Numbered from the stretch's first letter, positions 23,238-32,027 are shown. The stretch is 64,000 bases of DNA from DASUAS01 sp963809795 (GCA_963809795.1 CAWELN010000009.1:248001-312000), one strand, 5' to 3'. The notes: generated by a model not told the origin, from the sequence alone. Numbers and translations: made by a program.

Positions 23238-24755
23238 TTGCCCCACGAGCAGGTGCGGTTCGCGCACAATTCCGAACGACAGTTCGCGAAGCTGCTCGAC
23301 TTCTACGCGATCAACTGGGAGTACGAGCCGCGCACGTTCGTGCTGCAGCGTGACCACGACGGCAACCCCGAGCAGGCGTTCACCCCGGACTTCTACCTCC
23401 CGGCGTACGACCTCTACATCGAGATCACCACGCTGAACCAGAAGCTGGTCACGAAGAAGAACCGCAAGGCGCGGCGGTTGGTCGAGCTCTACCCCGACGT
23501 GCAGATCAAGGTGCTCTACCAGCGTGACTACCTGCAGCTGCTGGTGAAGTACGGGCTCGAGCCGCCGTCGCAGCTGGTCGGCGGCCCCGGGGGAGGCGAA
23601 GCCCCTCGACCTGTTCCCGGAACCACGCCGGGGGAGCGGGCCGGCCGCCGAGTCCGCGTGAGCGTGAGCCACGGCGCGCTGCACCATTCGGTCCTCGACG
23701 CCGAGCACCGCCGCCTCGGCGCGCGCATGGCGCCCTTCGGCGGGTGGGAGATGCCCATCCAGTACACGGGGGTGCTGGAGGAGCACCGCGCGTGCCGCGA
23801 GCACGCAGTGGTGTTCGACGTGTCGCACCTCGGCTCGGTGCACGTGCACGGGGCCGGCGCCTTCGCCGCGCTCCAGTGGGCGTTCACCAACGACCTCGAC
23901 CGCATCGGTCCCGGTCGCGCGCAGTACACGCACCTGCTCGACCCCGACGATGCCCACGTCGTCGACGACATCATCGTGTGGTGGACCGCGCCCGGTGACT
24001 TCCTGGTGATGCCGAACGCGTCGAACACCCAACCGCTCATCGAGGCGCTCGGCGAGGCGGCCGTCTTCCACGGTGGGGGAGAGTGCGAGATCGACGACGT
24101 CACCGCCACGCGCGCGGTGTTGGCGGTCCAGGGTCCCGAGGCGCGCGAGCGCCTGGCGGGGATCGCGCCCGACCACGCCGGGGTGGCGCGGTTCGCGGTG
24201 GAGCCGCTCGAGTTCGGGGGCGAACCCGGGTGGATCGCGGGCACCGGCTACACCGGCGAGGACGGCGTCGAGCTGCACGTGCCCGCAGCCGCCGCAGTCC
24301 GGTGCTGGCAGCTCCTGCTCGACGCCGGCATCACGCCGGCGGGGCTGGGCGCGCGCGACACGCTGCGCCTCGAAGCGGGGCTGCCGCTGCACGGGCACGA
24401 GCTGGGCCCGGGGGTCACCCCGCTGCAGGCCGGCCTGGCCTGGGTGGTGCGCTTCGACAAGGGCGACTTCCGTGGGCGGGCGCCGCTCGAGGCCGAGCAC
24501 GACCGCGGCGTCACCCGCCGGCTGCGCGGGTTGAGCGTCGACGGGCGCCAGATCCCGCGGCAGGGGTACCCGGTGACGCGCGACGGCGAGGTCGTCGGCG
24601 TGGTCACCAGCGGGAACTTCTCGCCCACGCTGGGGCACGCCATCGCGCTCGCCTTCCTGCCCCCCGACACCGTCGAGGGCGACGCGGTCACCGTCGACGT
24701 GCGCGGCCGCGAGGTACCCGCCGTCGTCACGAAGCTCCCGTTCGTGCGCCGGTAG
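23238..24755 (+). CDS. gcvT: Nuclease-like domain fused to aminomethyltransferase (glycine cleavage T protein)
   Basis: One uninterrupted 505-codon frame. Residues 1-110 look like a PD-(D/E)xK-type fold: 'RFAHNSERQFAKLLDFYAIN', TPDFYLPAYDLYIEITTLNQK, then a basic stretch (VTKKNRKARRL); the final lysine of the motif is replaced by threonine in EIT. After a Gly/Pro linker, residues from about 141 are a complete GcvT ('LDAEHRRLGARMAPFGGWEM', DVSHLGSVHVHG, GYTGEDGVELHVP). GcvT transfers the methylene group from GcvH to tetrahydrofolate. Internal GTGs at 23658 and 23664 would give a stand-alone GcvT of about 365 aa, so separate translation is possible. The TTG at 23238 (or GTG at 23253) begins the long form. 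Confidence 0.87.
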   Translation: MPHEQVRFAHNSERQFAKLLDFYAINWEYEPRTFVLQRDHDGNPEQAFTPDFYLPAYDLYIEITTLNQKLVTKKNRKARRLVELYPDVQIKVLYQRDYLQLLVKYGLEPPSQLVGGPGGGEAPRPVPGTTPGERAGRRVRVSVSHGALHHSVLDAEHRRLGARMAPFGGWEMPIQYTGVLEEHRACREHAVVFDVSHLGSVHVHGAGAFAALQWAFTNDLDRIGPGRAQYTHLLDPDDAHVVDDIIVWWTAPGDFLVMPNASNTQPLIEALGEAAVFHGGGECEIDDVTATRAVLAVQGPEARERLAGIAPDHAGVARFAVEPLEFGGEPGWIAGTGYTGEDGVELHVPAAAAVRCWQLLLDAGITPAGLGARDTLRLEAGLPLHGHELGPGVTPLQAGLAWVVRFDKGDFRGRAPLEAEHDRGVTRRLRGLSVDGRQIPRQGYPVTRDGEVVGVVTSGNFSPTLGHAIALAFLPPDTVEGDAVTVDVRGREVPAVVTKLPFVRR

Positions 24756-24765
24756 CCTCGGCGTC

Positions 24766-24822
24766 GTGAGCGTGAGCGAGCCGGGTATCCCGGCGAGTAG
24801 CGAACGACCATGGAGACGTCGT
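24766..24822 (+). repeat. Single copy of the GCCGGGTATCCCGGC repeat upstream of gcvP
   Basis: About 55 bp between gcvT and gcvP closely match the units of the tandem array at 35.5 kb (reverse orientation there). It begins GTGAGCGTGAGCGAG, contains the near-perfect palindrome GCCGGG-TAT-CCCGGC and ends with TGGAG followed by the GTG start of gcvP. The element therefore supplies the Shine-Dalgarno (GGAG, five bases before the start). Read from its first GTG it encodes VSVSEPGIPASSERP, nearly identical to the array peptide. Confidence 0.85.
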
Positions 24823-27619
24823 GAGCCGGGAGTTCGCCGACCGTCACCTGGGGCCGTCGCCCACCGAGATCGAGACCATGCTCGCGACCGTCGACGTCGA
24901 GTCGGTCGCCGAGCTGGTCGATCGCGCCGTGCCCGAGGCGATCCGCGACCGCACCCCGCTCGACCTCCCGACCGGCCTGACCGAGGCCGAGGCGCTGGCC
25001 CGCCTCCGGGCGCTCGCCGACCGGAACGAGGTGCTCACCTCGCTCATCGGCGCGGGGTACTCCGGCACCATCACGCCGCCGGTGATCCAGCGCAACGTGC
25101 TCGAGGACCCGGCCTGGTACACCGCGTACACGCCGTACCAGCCGGAGATCTCGCAGGGCCGGCTCGAGGCGCTGCTCAACTTCCAGACCATGGTGAGCGA
25201 CCTCACCGGCATGGACCTCGCCAACGCGTCGATGCTCGACGAGGCGACCGCGGCGGCGGAGGCGATGACGCTGCTGCGGCGGGTCAACCCGAAGGCCGGG
25301 GACACCTTCTTCGTCGACGCCGAGTGCCACCCGCAGACCATCGAGGTGGTGCGCACCCGGGCCGAGCCCCTCGGCATCGACGTGGTGGTGGGGGAGCCCG
25401 AGCCCGACCTGGGCGCCGAGGGCGTGTTCGGGGTGCTGCTGCAGTACCCGGGCACCACCGGGGGGATCCGTGACGACCGCGAGCTGGTGGCGAACCTGCA
25501 CGCGCAGGGGGCGCTGGTGGCGGTGGCGTCCGACCTGCTCGCGCTGGTGCTCCTCGCCCCGCCGGGGGAGTGGGGCGCCGACGTCGTGGTCGGCTCCGCC
25601 CAGCGCTTCGGCGTGCCGATGGGCTACGGCGGCCCGCACGCCGGGTTCTTCGCCACCCGCGAGGACTACAAGCGCAACCTGCCCGGCCGGCTGGTGGGCG
25701 TGTCGGTCGACACCGCCGGGCGCCCGGCGCTGCGGCTGGCGTTGCAGACGCGGGAGCAGCACATCCGGCGCGAGAAGGCCACCAGCAACATCTGCACCGC
25801 GCAGGTGCTGCTGGCGAACATCGCCGGCATGTACGCGGTGTACCACGGGCCCGACGGCCTGCGCGCCATCGCCGACCGGGTGCACGGATTGGCGTCGGGC
25901 CTCGCCGCGTCGCTGCCCGGCGTCGTGCACGAGCACTTCTTCGACACGGTCACCGTGCGGGTCCCCGACGCGGACGACGTCGTCGCGAGGGCCCGCGCCG
26001 CCGGGATCAACCTGCGCCGCGTCGCCGACGACACCGTCGGCATCGCCCTCGACGAGACCACGACGCCGGAGGTCGTGACGCGCGTGCGCGAGGTCTTCGG
26101 CGTCACCGCGCCGGCCGACGACCCGCCGGCGGCACTCCCCGCGGCGCTGCGCCGGGCGTCCGCCATCCTCGTGCACCCGGTGTTCCGCACGTACCACTCC
26201 GAGTCGCAGATGTTGCGCTACCTGCGCACGCTCGCCGACCGCGACCTCGCCCTCGACCGCACGATGATCCCGCTGGGCTCCTGCACCATGAAGCTCAACG
26301 CGACGGTCGAGATGATGCCGATCACCTGGCCCGAGTTCGCCGACATCCACCCGTTCGCGCCCGCCGACCAGGCCGAGGGCTACGCCGAGCTGTTCGCCGA
26401 GCTCGAGGCCGCGCTGTGCGAGATCACCGGGTACGACGCGGTCTCGCTCCAACCGAACGCGGGATCGCAGGGCGAGTTCGCCGGCCTGCTCGCCATCCGG
26501 GGCTACCACCGGAGCCGGGGCCAGGAAGCCCGTACCGTGTGCCTGATCCCCGAGTCCGCGCACGGCACCAATGCCGCCAGCGCGGTGATGGCGGGCATGC
26601 GCGTCGTGGTGGTGAAGTGCGACGACGACGGCAACGTCGATTTCGACGACCTCAAGGCGAAGGCCCACGAGCACGCCGCCGACCTCGCCGCGCTGATGGT
26701 CACCTACCCGTCGACCCACGGCGTCTACGAGTCGAACATCCGCGACGTGTGCGCGGTCGTGCACGAGTGCGGTGGACAGGTGTACCTCGACGGCGCCAAC
26801 CTCAACGCGCTGGTCGGCCTGGCCAAGCCGGGCACGTTCGGCGCCGACGTGTCGCACCTCAATCTCCACAAGACGTTCTGCATCCCGCACGGCGGTGGAG
26901 GGCCGGGCGTGGGTCCGGTGGCGGTGCGCGAGCACCTGACGCCGTTCCTCTCGCCGCACATCGCGGCGGCGCCGCACGGATCGGCGGGCATCCTGCCCAT
27001 CTCGTACGCGTACGTCCGCCTCATGGGCGGCGACGGCCTGCTGCGCGCCACCGAGATCGCCATCCTCAACGCCAACTACGTGGCCACCCGCCTGCGGCCG
27101 CACTACCCGGTGCTCTACAGCGGGCCCGGCGGCGTCGTGGCGCACGAGTGCATCCTCGACCTCCGCCCGATCACGCAGGCCACCGGGGTCACCGCGGACG
27201 ACGTCACCAAGCGGCTGATCGACTACGGCTTCCACGCGCCGACGGTCTCGTTCCCGGTGGCGGGGACGCTGATGGTGGAGCCCACCGAGTCGGAGGACCT
27301 GGCCGAGCTCGACCGCTTCTGCGACGCGATGATCGCCATCCGCGACGAGATCCGGGCGGTGGAAGCGGGGGAGTGGCCGGTGGAGGAGAGTCCCCTGCGG
27401 GCGGCTCCGCATCCGGCCGTCGACGTGGTGGCGAACGAGTGGACGCGCGCCTACACGCGCGAGCAGGCCGCGTACCCGGCCGGACCCCGCCGCACGGGGC
27501 CCGACAAGTACTGGCCGCCGGTGAGCCGGATCGACGGCGCGTTCGGTGACCGCAACCTGATGTGCTCGTGCCCGCCGCTGTCCGCCTACGAGGAGTCCGA
27601 GCCGTACGAGGAGGACTGA
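24821..27619 (+). CDS. gcvP: Glycine dehydrogenase (decarboxylating), P protein
   Basis: A 932-residue full-length (fused N- and C-half) glycine decarboxylase. It starts SREFADRHLGPSPTEIETML, a standard GcvP opening; the PLP-binding lysine lies in HLNLHKTFCIPHGGG, and 'IPLGSCTMKLNATVEMMPIT' and 'NPKAGDTFFVDAECHPQTIE' are present. With PLP it decarboxylates glycine and passes the aminomethyl group to lipoyl-GcvH. GTG 24821 lies 65 bp after gcvT, behind the repeat that carries its Shine-Dalgarno. A Dyp-type peroxidase gene follows 4 bp later. Confidence 0.96.
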   Translation: MSREFADRHLGPSPTEIETMLATVDVESVAELVDRAVPEAIRDRTPLDLPTGLTEAEALARLRALADRNEVLTSLIGAGYSGTITPPVIQRNVLEDPAWYTAYTPYQPEISQGRLEALLNFQTMVSDLTGMDLANASMLDEATAAAEAMTLLRRVNPKAGDTFFVDAECHPQTIEVVRTRAEPLGIDVVVGEPEPDLGAEGVFGVLLQYPGTTGGIRDDRELVANLHAQGALVAVASDLLALVLLAPPGEWGADVVVGSAQRFGVPMGYGGPHAGFFATREDYKRNLPGRLVGVSVDTAGRPALRLALQTREQHIRREKATSNICTAQVLLANIAGMYAVYHGPDGLRAIADRVHGLASGLAASLPGVVHEHFFDTVTVRVPDADDVVARARAAGINLRRVADDTVGIALDETTTPEVVTRVREVFGVTAPADDPPAALPAALRRASAILVHPVFRTYHSESQMLRYLRTLADRDLALDRTMIPLGSCTMKLNATVEMMPITWPEFADIHPFAPADQAEGYAELFAELEAALCEITGYDAVSLQPNAGSQGEFAGLLAIRGYHRSRGQEARTVCLIPESAHGTNAASAVMAGMRVVVVKCDDDGNVDFDDLKAKAHEHAADLAALMVTYPSTHGVYESNIRDVCAVVHECGGQVYLDGANLNALVGLAKPGTFGADVSHLNLHKTFCIPHGGGGPGVGPVAVREHLTPFLSPHIAAAPHGSAGILPISYAYVRLMGGDGLLRATEIAILNANYVATRLRPHYPVLYSGPGGVVAHECILDLRPITQATGVTADDVTKRLIDYGFHAPTVSFPVAGTLMVEPTESEDLAELDRFCDAMIAIRDEIRAVEAGEWPVEESPLRAAPHPAVDVVANEWTRAYTREQAAYPAGPRRTGPDKYWPPVSRIDGAFGDRNLMCSCPPLSAYEESEPYEED

Positions 27620-27623
27620 CCCC

Positions 27624-28523
27624 ATGGCCCGCCCCCAGCCCGGCATCTTCGCCCAGGGCACCCGCTCGCACTACCACCTCGAGTTCGACCTCCGGCCCGG
27701 CGCCACCGACGAGGCCGTCGTCCAGACGCTGCACGGCCTGCGCGAGCCGCCGGTCACCGCCGGCGGGTCGAACATCGTGGTCGGCTTCGGCGCCGACCTC
27801 TGGCGCCGGCTGCATCCCGACGACGCGCCGGCGGAGCTGGCCCCGTTCGCGGCGATCGAGGGCGACGGCCGCGGCGCGCCGGCGACGCAGCACGACCTCT
27901 GGGTGTGGACCCACGGCACCGGTGAGGACGTCGAGCTCGACGTGGCGCGGGCCGTCGCCGCGGGCCTGGCGCCGGTGGCGACCCTCGCCGCCGAGCAACC
28001 GTGCTTCGTCTACCGCGACAGCCGCGACCTCACCGGCTTCATCGACGGCACCGAGAACCCGCCGGTGGAGGAGGCGTTCGAGGTCGCGCTCGTCCCCGAC
28101 GGCGAAACCGGTGCCGGCGGGGCGTTCGTGCTGGCCCAGAAGTGGGTGCACGACCTCGACCGCTTCCACGCCCAGAAGCGCGAGGAGCAGGAGGACACCA
28201 TCGGTCGGACCAAGCCCGACAGCGTGGAGCTCGACGACAAGCCCCCGACCGCGCACATCGCGCGCGTCGTCATCAAGGAGGACGGCGAGGAGCTCGAGCT
28301 GTACCGGCGCAGCACGCCGTACGGGCGGGTGGGGGAGCTCGGCCTGTACTTCCTGGCCTTCAGCGCCGACCCGTCGCGCTTCACCAAGATGCTGCACCGG
28401 ATGTTCGGGGTGAGCGGCGACGGCCTGCACGACCACCTGACCGACTTCACCCGGCCGGTGAGCGGCGCGTTCTACTTCGCGCCCTCGCTCGACGCGCTCG
28501 ACGGCATCCTGCCCTCCGACTGA
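27624..28523 (+). CDS. Dyp-type (dye-decolorising) haem peroxidase
   Basis: A 299-residue Dyp peroxidase of the bacterial B/YfeX type. The catalytic GxxDG motif is GFIDGTENPP, the proximal haem histidine is likely in TAHIARVVIK, and RRSTPYG plus 'LYFLAFSADPSRFTKML' are family hallmarks with the distal arginine nearby. No signal peptide is present; such enzymes are cytoplasmic or packaged in encapsulins, but no encapsulin gene is seen. It starts 4 bp after gcvP and is probably co-transcribed. Function is likely peroxide-dependent oxidation. Confidence 0.93.
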   Translation: MARPQPGIFAQGTRSHYHLEFDLRPGATDEAVVQTLHGLREPPVTAGGSNIVVGFGADLWRRLHPDDAPAELAPFAAIEGDGRGAPATQHDLWVWTHGTGEDVELDVARAVAAGLAPVATLAAEQPCFVYRDSRDLTGFIDGTENPPVEEAFEVALVPDGETGAGGAFVLAQKWVHDLDRFHAQKREEQEDTIGRTKPDSVELDDKPPTAHIARVVIKEDGEELELYRRSTPYGRVGELGLYFLAFSADPSRFTKMLHRMFGVSGDGLHDHLTDFTRPVSGAFYFAPSLDALDGILPSD

Positions 28524-28568
28524 CGGCGACGCTCTCAGTCGTTCTCGGCAGCCGACCGCAGGAGCCGA

Positions 28569-29900
28569 TCAGCCGATGAGATCGGCTTTGATCTTCACTC
28601 GGTTCGACGCCGCGCAGTCGAAAGTGCCCGCCTTCTTCGGGAAGATGCGCACGAACTTCTTGTCCTCGTACCGCTCGAGCAGGAAGCAGGAGCTGGGGAT
28701 CTTCTGGCCGATGTTCACCGTGGCGATCATCCCCCCGGCGTTGAAGTCGCGGAGTCCCTTCAGCGACGCCAGGAGGTTGGCGCGGGTGAGGCCGTTCACG
28801 CCCGTGCTCTTGACCGCGGCATTCACCGCGTCGGCGAACTCGAGCGTAGAGGTCCAGCCGTACACCGAGAAGCCGTTGGCCTTGGCCTTGCCCACGTACT
28901 TCACGAAGTTGGCCAGCGTCGGGTTCGACGAGGCTTCCTCGAACGGAAGGTAACCGAGCGTCATGTACGTACCGTTCATCACGTCGGCGTGGTCCGCGAT
29001 CGCCTTGTCGTAACAGGTGGTGCATTCCCACACGAAGTCGGGATCGGTGAGACCCTGCAGCTGGGCCTCGCTGCGCAATTCCTCCGCGTTGCTCAGCGCC
29101 ATCGTGGTCAGCGAGTAGTTGGAACCGTCGCTCTTCATCTGGTTCACGACCGGCGTGTACGCGCTCTGCGGGTCGCGTCCCGAGAGCACCGGCTTCTGGT
29201 CGGCCTTGATGCCGGCGTTGCTGGCGGTGTCGATGATCGCGGTCGCGCCCCGCTGCGCGTCCTTGGTGTCGTTGCTCACGAGCAGCGCACCGTGGAGATC
29301 GTGCTTGTGCGTCTTGAGCAGGTACTTCGCGTCGCCCTGGTTGCCGTAGTACGTCTGCGGGTGCTGGTCCTTGGTGCTGCAGATGAGTTGCGGCGGGTTC
29401 ACCGGAAACGTGACCGGCGAGCACGACTCCGGTACGCCGGTGACGATGGCCGCGACGTCGGGGACGCCGGTCGCCGCGCCCGCTTGATCTTTGCACCCCA
29501 CCATGTCGTCGACCGTCGAGAGGAACAGGGCCGATGTGCCGACCAGCGCGAAGTCGTTCTGGCACGCGGTGATCACGCCGTTGCGCGCCTCGTTGGGGTT
29601 GAGCTTCGAGTCGAGGAAGTCGACGACGACCTTGCGCCCCGCGAGCCCGCCGCCTCCTTCCTTGCTGTTGAGGTACTTGGCGCCGGCGCGCACGCCATCG
29701 ACGATGCCCTGGAACAGCCCGGGCGCGAACGGGTTGTCGACGTCGGCGACGACCGCGATGTGGATCTCGGTCGGCGTGACGCCGATCTCGGTGGCCTTGG
29801 GCGCCGCGCCGCTCGACTGGGCGCGCGCGGGCACGGCGGTGAGCCCAGTGAGCGCGACGACGAGTCCGACGACGACGAGCGACGTGCGCACCCTGGTCAT
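28569..29900 (-). CDS. Periplasmic solute-binding protein, branched-chain amino acid ABC type
   Basis: A 443-residue secreted protein: signal peptide (MTRVRTSLVVVGLVVALTGL, cleavage near VPARAQS), then a Leu/Ile/Val-binding type I periplasmic fold ('IHIAVVADVDNPFAPGLFQG', 'SALFLSTVDDMVGCKDQAGA', 'WECTTCYDKAI'). Six or more cysteines suggest disulfides. The run of six G on the mRNA just before the ATG at 29900 serves as Shine-Dalgarno. No permease or ATPase genes are adjacent, so the transporter must be encoded elsewhere. It diverges from a TetR gene with a candidate operator between them. Confidence 0.9.
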   Translation of the reverse strand: MTRVRTSLVVVGLVVALTGLTAVPARAQSSGAAPKATEIGVTPTEIHIAVVADVDNPFAPGLFQGIVDGVRAGAKYLNSKEGGGGLAGRKVVVDFLDSKLNPNEARNGVITACQNDFALVGTSALFLSTVDDMVGCKDQAGAATGVPDVAAIVTGVPESCSPVTFPVNPPQLICSTKDQHPQTYYGNQGDAKYLLKTHKHDLHGALLVSNDTKDAQRGATAIIDTASNAGIKADQKPVLSGRDPQSAYTPVVNQMKSDGSNYSLTTMALSNAEELRSEAQLQGLTDPDFVWECTTCYDKAIADHADVMNGTYMTLGYLPFEEASSNPTLANFVKYVGKAKANGFSVYGWTSTLEFADAVNAAVKSTGVNGLTRANLLASLKGLRDFNAGGMIATVNIGQKIPSSCFLLERYEDKKFVRIFPKKAGTFDCAASNRVKIKADLIG

Positions 29901-29949
29901 GGTTCCCCCCTCGGACTCCACGCGCGGAACCTACCGGCTCCTGAGTAAA

Positions 29950-29986
29950 ATCGCAACTCCGTTTCGATTCACTACCACGTTGCGAT
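29950..29986. promoter_or_regulatory. Inverted repeat between divergent genes, candidate TetR operator
   Basis: ATCGCAAC (29950-29957) and GTTGCGAT (29979-29986) are perfect inverted copies separated by 21 bp in the 104-bp gap between the binding-protein gene and the TetR gene. The location suits an operator that controls both directions. A shorter palindrome CGGTACCG (29988-29995) overlaps the probable TetR promoter. Binding is inferred, not seen. Confidence 0.5.
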
Positions 29987-30004
29987 CCGGTACCGTGGAG
30001 CGGC

Positions 30005-30652
30005 GTGACCACGACCGAGGCACCCGAGGGCGGCCGGCTCCGACGGTCGCAGGCGGCGCGGCGCGAACGGGTGATCGCAGCCGTCCTGGAGCTCGCGGCC
30101 GACGGGGGATACGACGCAATCCAGGTGCGGGCGATCGCCGACCGCACCGGGATCTCGAGCGACACGATCTACCGGTACTTCGGTTCCCGTGACCGACTCA
30201 TCGCCGAGGCGGTGGGGCAGTGGTGCAACCGCGAGTTCTACGAGCCTGCACCCACGTGGCTGGACGGCGACACGGCGGTCGAGCAGCTCCTGGCCTATTA
30301 CCGCCAGGTCTGGGCGGTCTGGGAGGCCAATCCCCGCATGCTGGAGACCTTCGTGCGGGCCGCTGGGATCGAGGGCGAGGTGCCCGGAGGGATCGCCGAG
30401 ACCGGCATCAGCAGCCTGGTGCCGGTGACGGAGTACGCGCTGCGGGACGTCGAGCCGGCGTACCGGGACGACGCCCTCATGGCCGTCCAGCACTTCACGC
30501 ACTCCGCCATGACCTACGTCGTGCGCGGCCAGTGGTCAGTCGACGACGTGTACCCGCGTCTCGAACGCCTCGTGCGCCGCCTGGCGCAGCACCCGGCGAT
30601 GGCCGAGCACCGGCCGCGGTCGTGGGACTGGGTGCCCGCCGAACCGGGGTAG
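30005..30652 (+). CDS. TetR-family transcriptional regulator
   Basis: A 215-residue repressor. The N-terminal TetR helix-turn-helix is clear ('RRERVIAAVLELAADGGYDA', IADRTGISSDTIYRYFGSRD). The C-terminal ligand domain (about residues 70-200) resembles KstR-like regulators of lipid or steroid use but I cannot name the ligand. GTG 30005 is preceded by TACCGT at 29991-29996, so the mRNA is probably leaderless or nearly so. Divergence from a solute-binding protein gene suggests it controls uptake of that solute. Confidence 0.92.
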   Translation: MTTTEAPEGGRLRRSQAARRERVIAAVLELAADGGYDAIQVRAIADRTGISSDTIYRYFGSRDRLIAEAVGQWCNREFYEPAPTWLDGDTAVEQLLAYYRQVWAVWEANPRMLETFVRAAGIEGEVPGGIAETGISSLVPVTEYALRDVEPAYRDDALMAVQHFTHSAMTYVVRGQWSVDDVYPRLERLVRRLAQHPAMAEHRPRSWDWVPAEPG

Positions 30653-30767
30653 CGACTCACCGCACGGCGGCTGCTTGCCATCGCGTTCCTCGTGCGGTGC
30701 ACTTTACATAACGAGGATTATGGGCGTTGCCCGTCATCACCAAAGGGGGAACGCGAGCGGCGCCGTG

Positions 30768-31076
30768 CTACTCCTTGCCCATCTGCTCCGGGCTCTGCAG
30801 CTTGTCGACCAGCGAGTCGATCGTCATGGCCGGCATGCTCGTGACCTTGACCGTGCCGCGGGACCCGAGGTCGACCGACAGGTGCGCGATGGTCTCGTTG
30901 TCGGGTGCCTCGACGATGGTCAGGAAGTCGTAGGGACCGAGCAGCGCGTACTGCGAGATGACCCGGCAGCCGAACTCGGTGATCTCCCGGTTGACCTCCT
31001 TGAGGCGGTGCGGATGCGTGTGCAGCGTCGAGCCGCCGGACGGCGTCAGGGTGCTGAGCAGGACGTAGGTCCCCAT
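30768..31076 (-). CDS. GYD-domain protein
   Basis: A 102-residue single-domain protein of the GYD family (dimeric alpha-beta barrel relatives). It reads MGTYVLLSTLTPSGG, 'VISQYALLGPYDFLTIVEAP' and 'LSVDLGSRGTVKVTSMPAM'; 'GPYDF' is the variant of the family's GxYD core. Function is unknown in the family. GAGGAGG lies directly upstream of the ATG. It converges with the TetR gene; in the 115 bp between them CCGCACG and CGTGCGG could form a weak shared hairpin. Confidence 0.88.
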   Translation of the reverse strand: MGTYVLLSTLTPSGGSTLHTHPHRLKEVNREITEFGCRVISQYALLGPYDFLTIVEAPDNETIAHLSVDLGSRGTVKVTSMPAMTIDSLVDKLQSPEQMGKE

Positions 31077-31187
31077 ATGGGCCTCCTCACGTTGGGATCT
31101 GAGTGAGCGGTCAATCGGCTCACCCTGCCGGTGTCGTGGAGGGCTGCGACTCGGGTGAGGCCGGCGCGGCGTCGCGCAGAGTCGGCG

Positions 31188-32027
31188 TCAGCTCGACCGT
31201 GCGGCGGCGCGGACCTTCTTCGCGCCTTCGTAGACGGCCGGAGGTGCCCAGTTCCGCAGGAAGCGCTTCGACTTGGTCTTCCAGGTCGCGTCCCCGTCGT
31301 CCGTGGGAGCCTGGTCCGAGACGAGCAGGGCCTCGAAGTCGGCCAGCTGGCAGCGGTCGGTGCCGGCGTCGGGCTCCGCTTCCACGAGTCGCAGGAGCGT
31401 GTCGGCGACGGGCGTGTCGACGTCCCACGTCGCGTAGAGCTTCTGTCCCACGATCAACGGCCGCAGCCGACCGGCCTTCACCTCGGGCCAGATCGCCGCA
31501 CCGATGCCCGGGAACGCCGGCTGCGAGATGTCGTCGAAGGCGATCACCGCGCCGGCAGTCGCGAGCTCGCGGGTCAACGCGAGGTCGTGGGCGACGTTCT
31601 CGTAGTCGTGGGCACCGTCGACGTGGAGCAGTCGGAACGACTTCAGTCCGAGCTCGCCGGCGTCGAGCGACGACGACGGTCCCACCCGGATCTCAGGCAG
31701 CGTCGCGTGGAAACGCAGGTAGTTGGCGCTGAACTGGTCGACGCTGGGCTTCTGCACCTCGCAGCTGGTGCGCCACAACACGCTCTCTTCGTTGTTCTCG
31801 GCCTCGCCGAAGATGTCGGAGACGATGAACCGCTCGCCGTGACGCTGGAGTTGTCCGAGCACCACCGCGCTCCGGCCCATGTAGGCGCCGATCTCCAACA
31901 GATCCCCCTCTACCCCGGCGGAGCGCTGCGCGGCGTCGGCGAGGAGGAACATCTTGGCGTCGAGCGGGCTGAACCAGCCCGGCAACGACAGGAATCCGAG
32001 GTCGAGCTCGCCCGGTACACCGCTCAT
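31188..32027 (-). CDS. Class I SAM-dependent methyltransferase (TylF/Methyltransf_24-like)
   Basis: A 279-residue methyltransferase. The SAM-binding motif I is GDLLEIGAYMGRSAVVLG, followed by RFIVSDIFGE, 'FRLLHVDGAHDYENVAHDLA' and IAFDDISQPAFPG, where the Asp pair after HVDGAH and in FDD are typical metal or catalytic residues of the macrocin/caffeoyl O-methyltransferase type. The ATG at 32027 is preferred over the longer frame, which becomes Arg-rich upstream. The substrate is not evident, but such enzymes often act on sugars or secondary metabolites. Nothing further is seen in the 196 bp upstream. Confidence 0.9.
   Translation of the reverse strand: MSGVPGELDLGFLSLPGWFSPLDAKMFLLADAAQRSAGVEGDLLEIGAYMGRSAVVLGQLQRHGERFIVSDIFGEAENNEESVLWRTSCEVQKPSVDQFSANYLRFHATLPEIRVGPSSSLDAGELGLKSFRLLHVDGAHDYENVAHDLALTRELATAGAVIAFDDISQPAFPGIGAAIWPEVKAGRLRPLIVGQKLYATWDVDTPVADTLLRLVEAEPDAGTDRCQLADFEALLVSDQAPTDDGDATWKTKSKRFLRNWAPPAVYEGAKKVRAAARSS

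Noticed and set aside
22595..24821. Glycine riboswitch upstream of the gcv genes
   Set aside because: Looked for the conserved tandem aptamer cores before gcvH, gcvT and gcvP; the gaps are short and show none of them.
24248..27661. Open frame of more than 1100 codons on the minus strand opposite gcvT/gcvP
   Set aside because: Its product is rich in Arg, His and Val with no domain; it mirrors the codon structure of gcvP in high-GC DNA.
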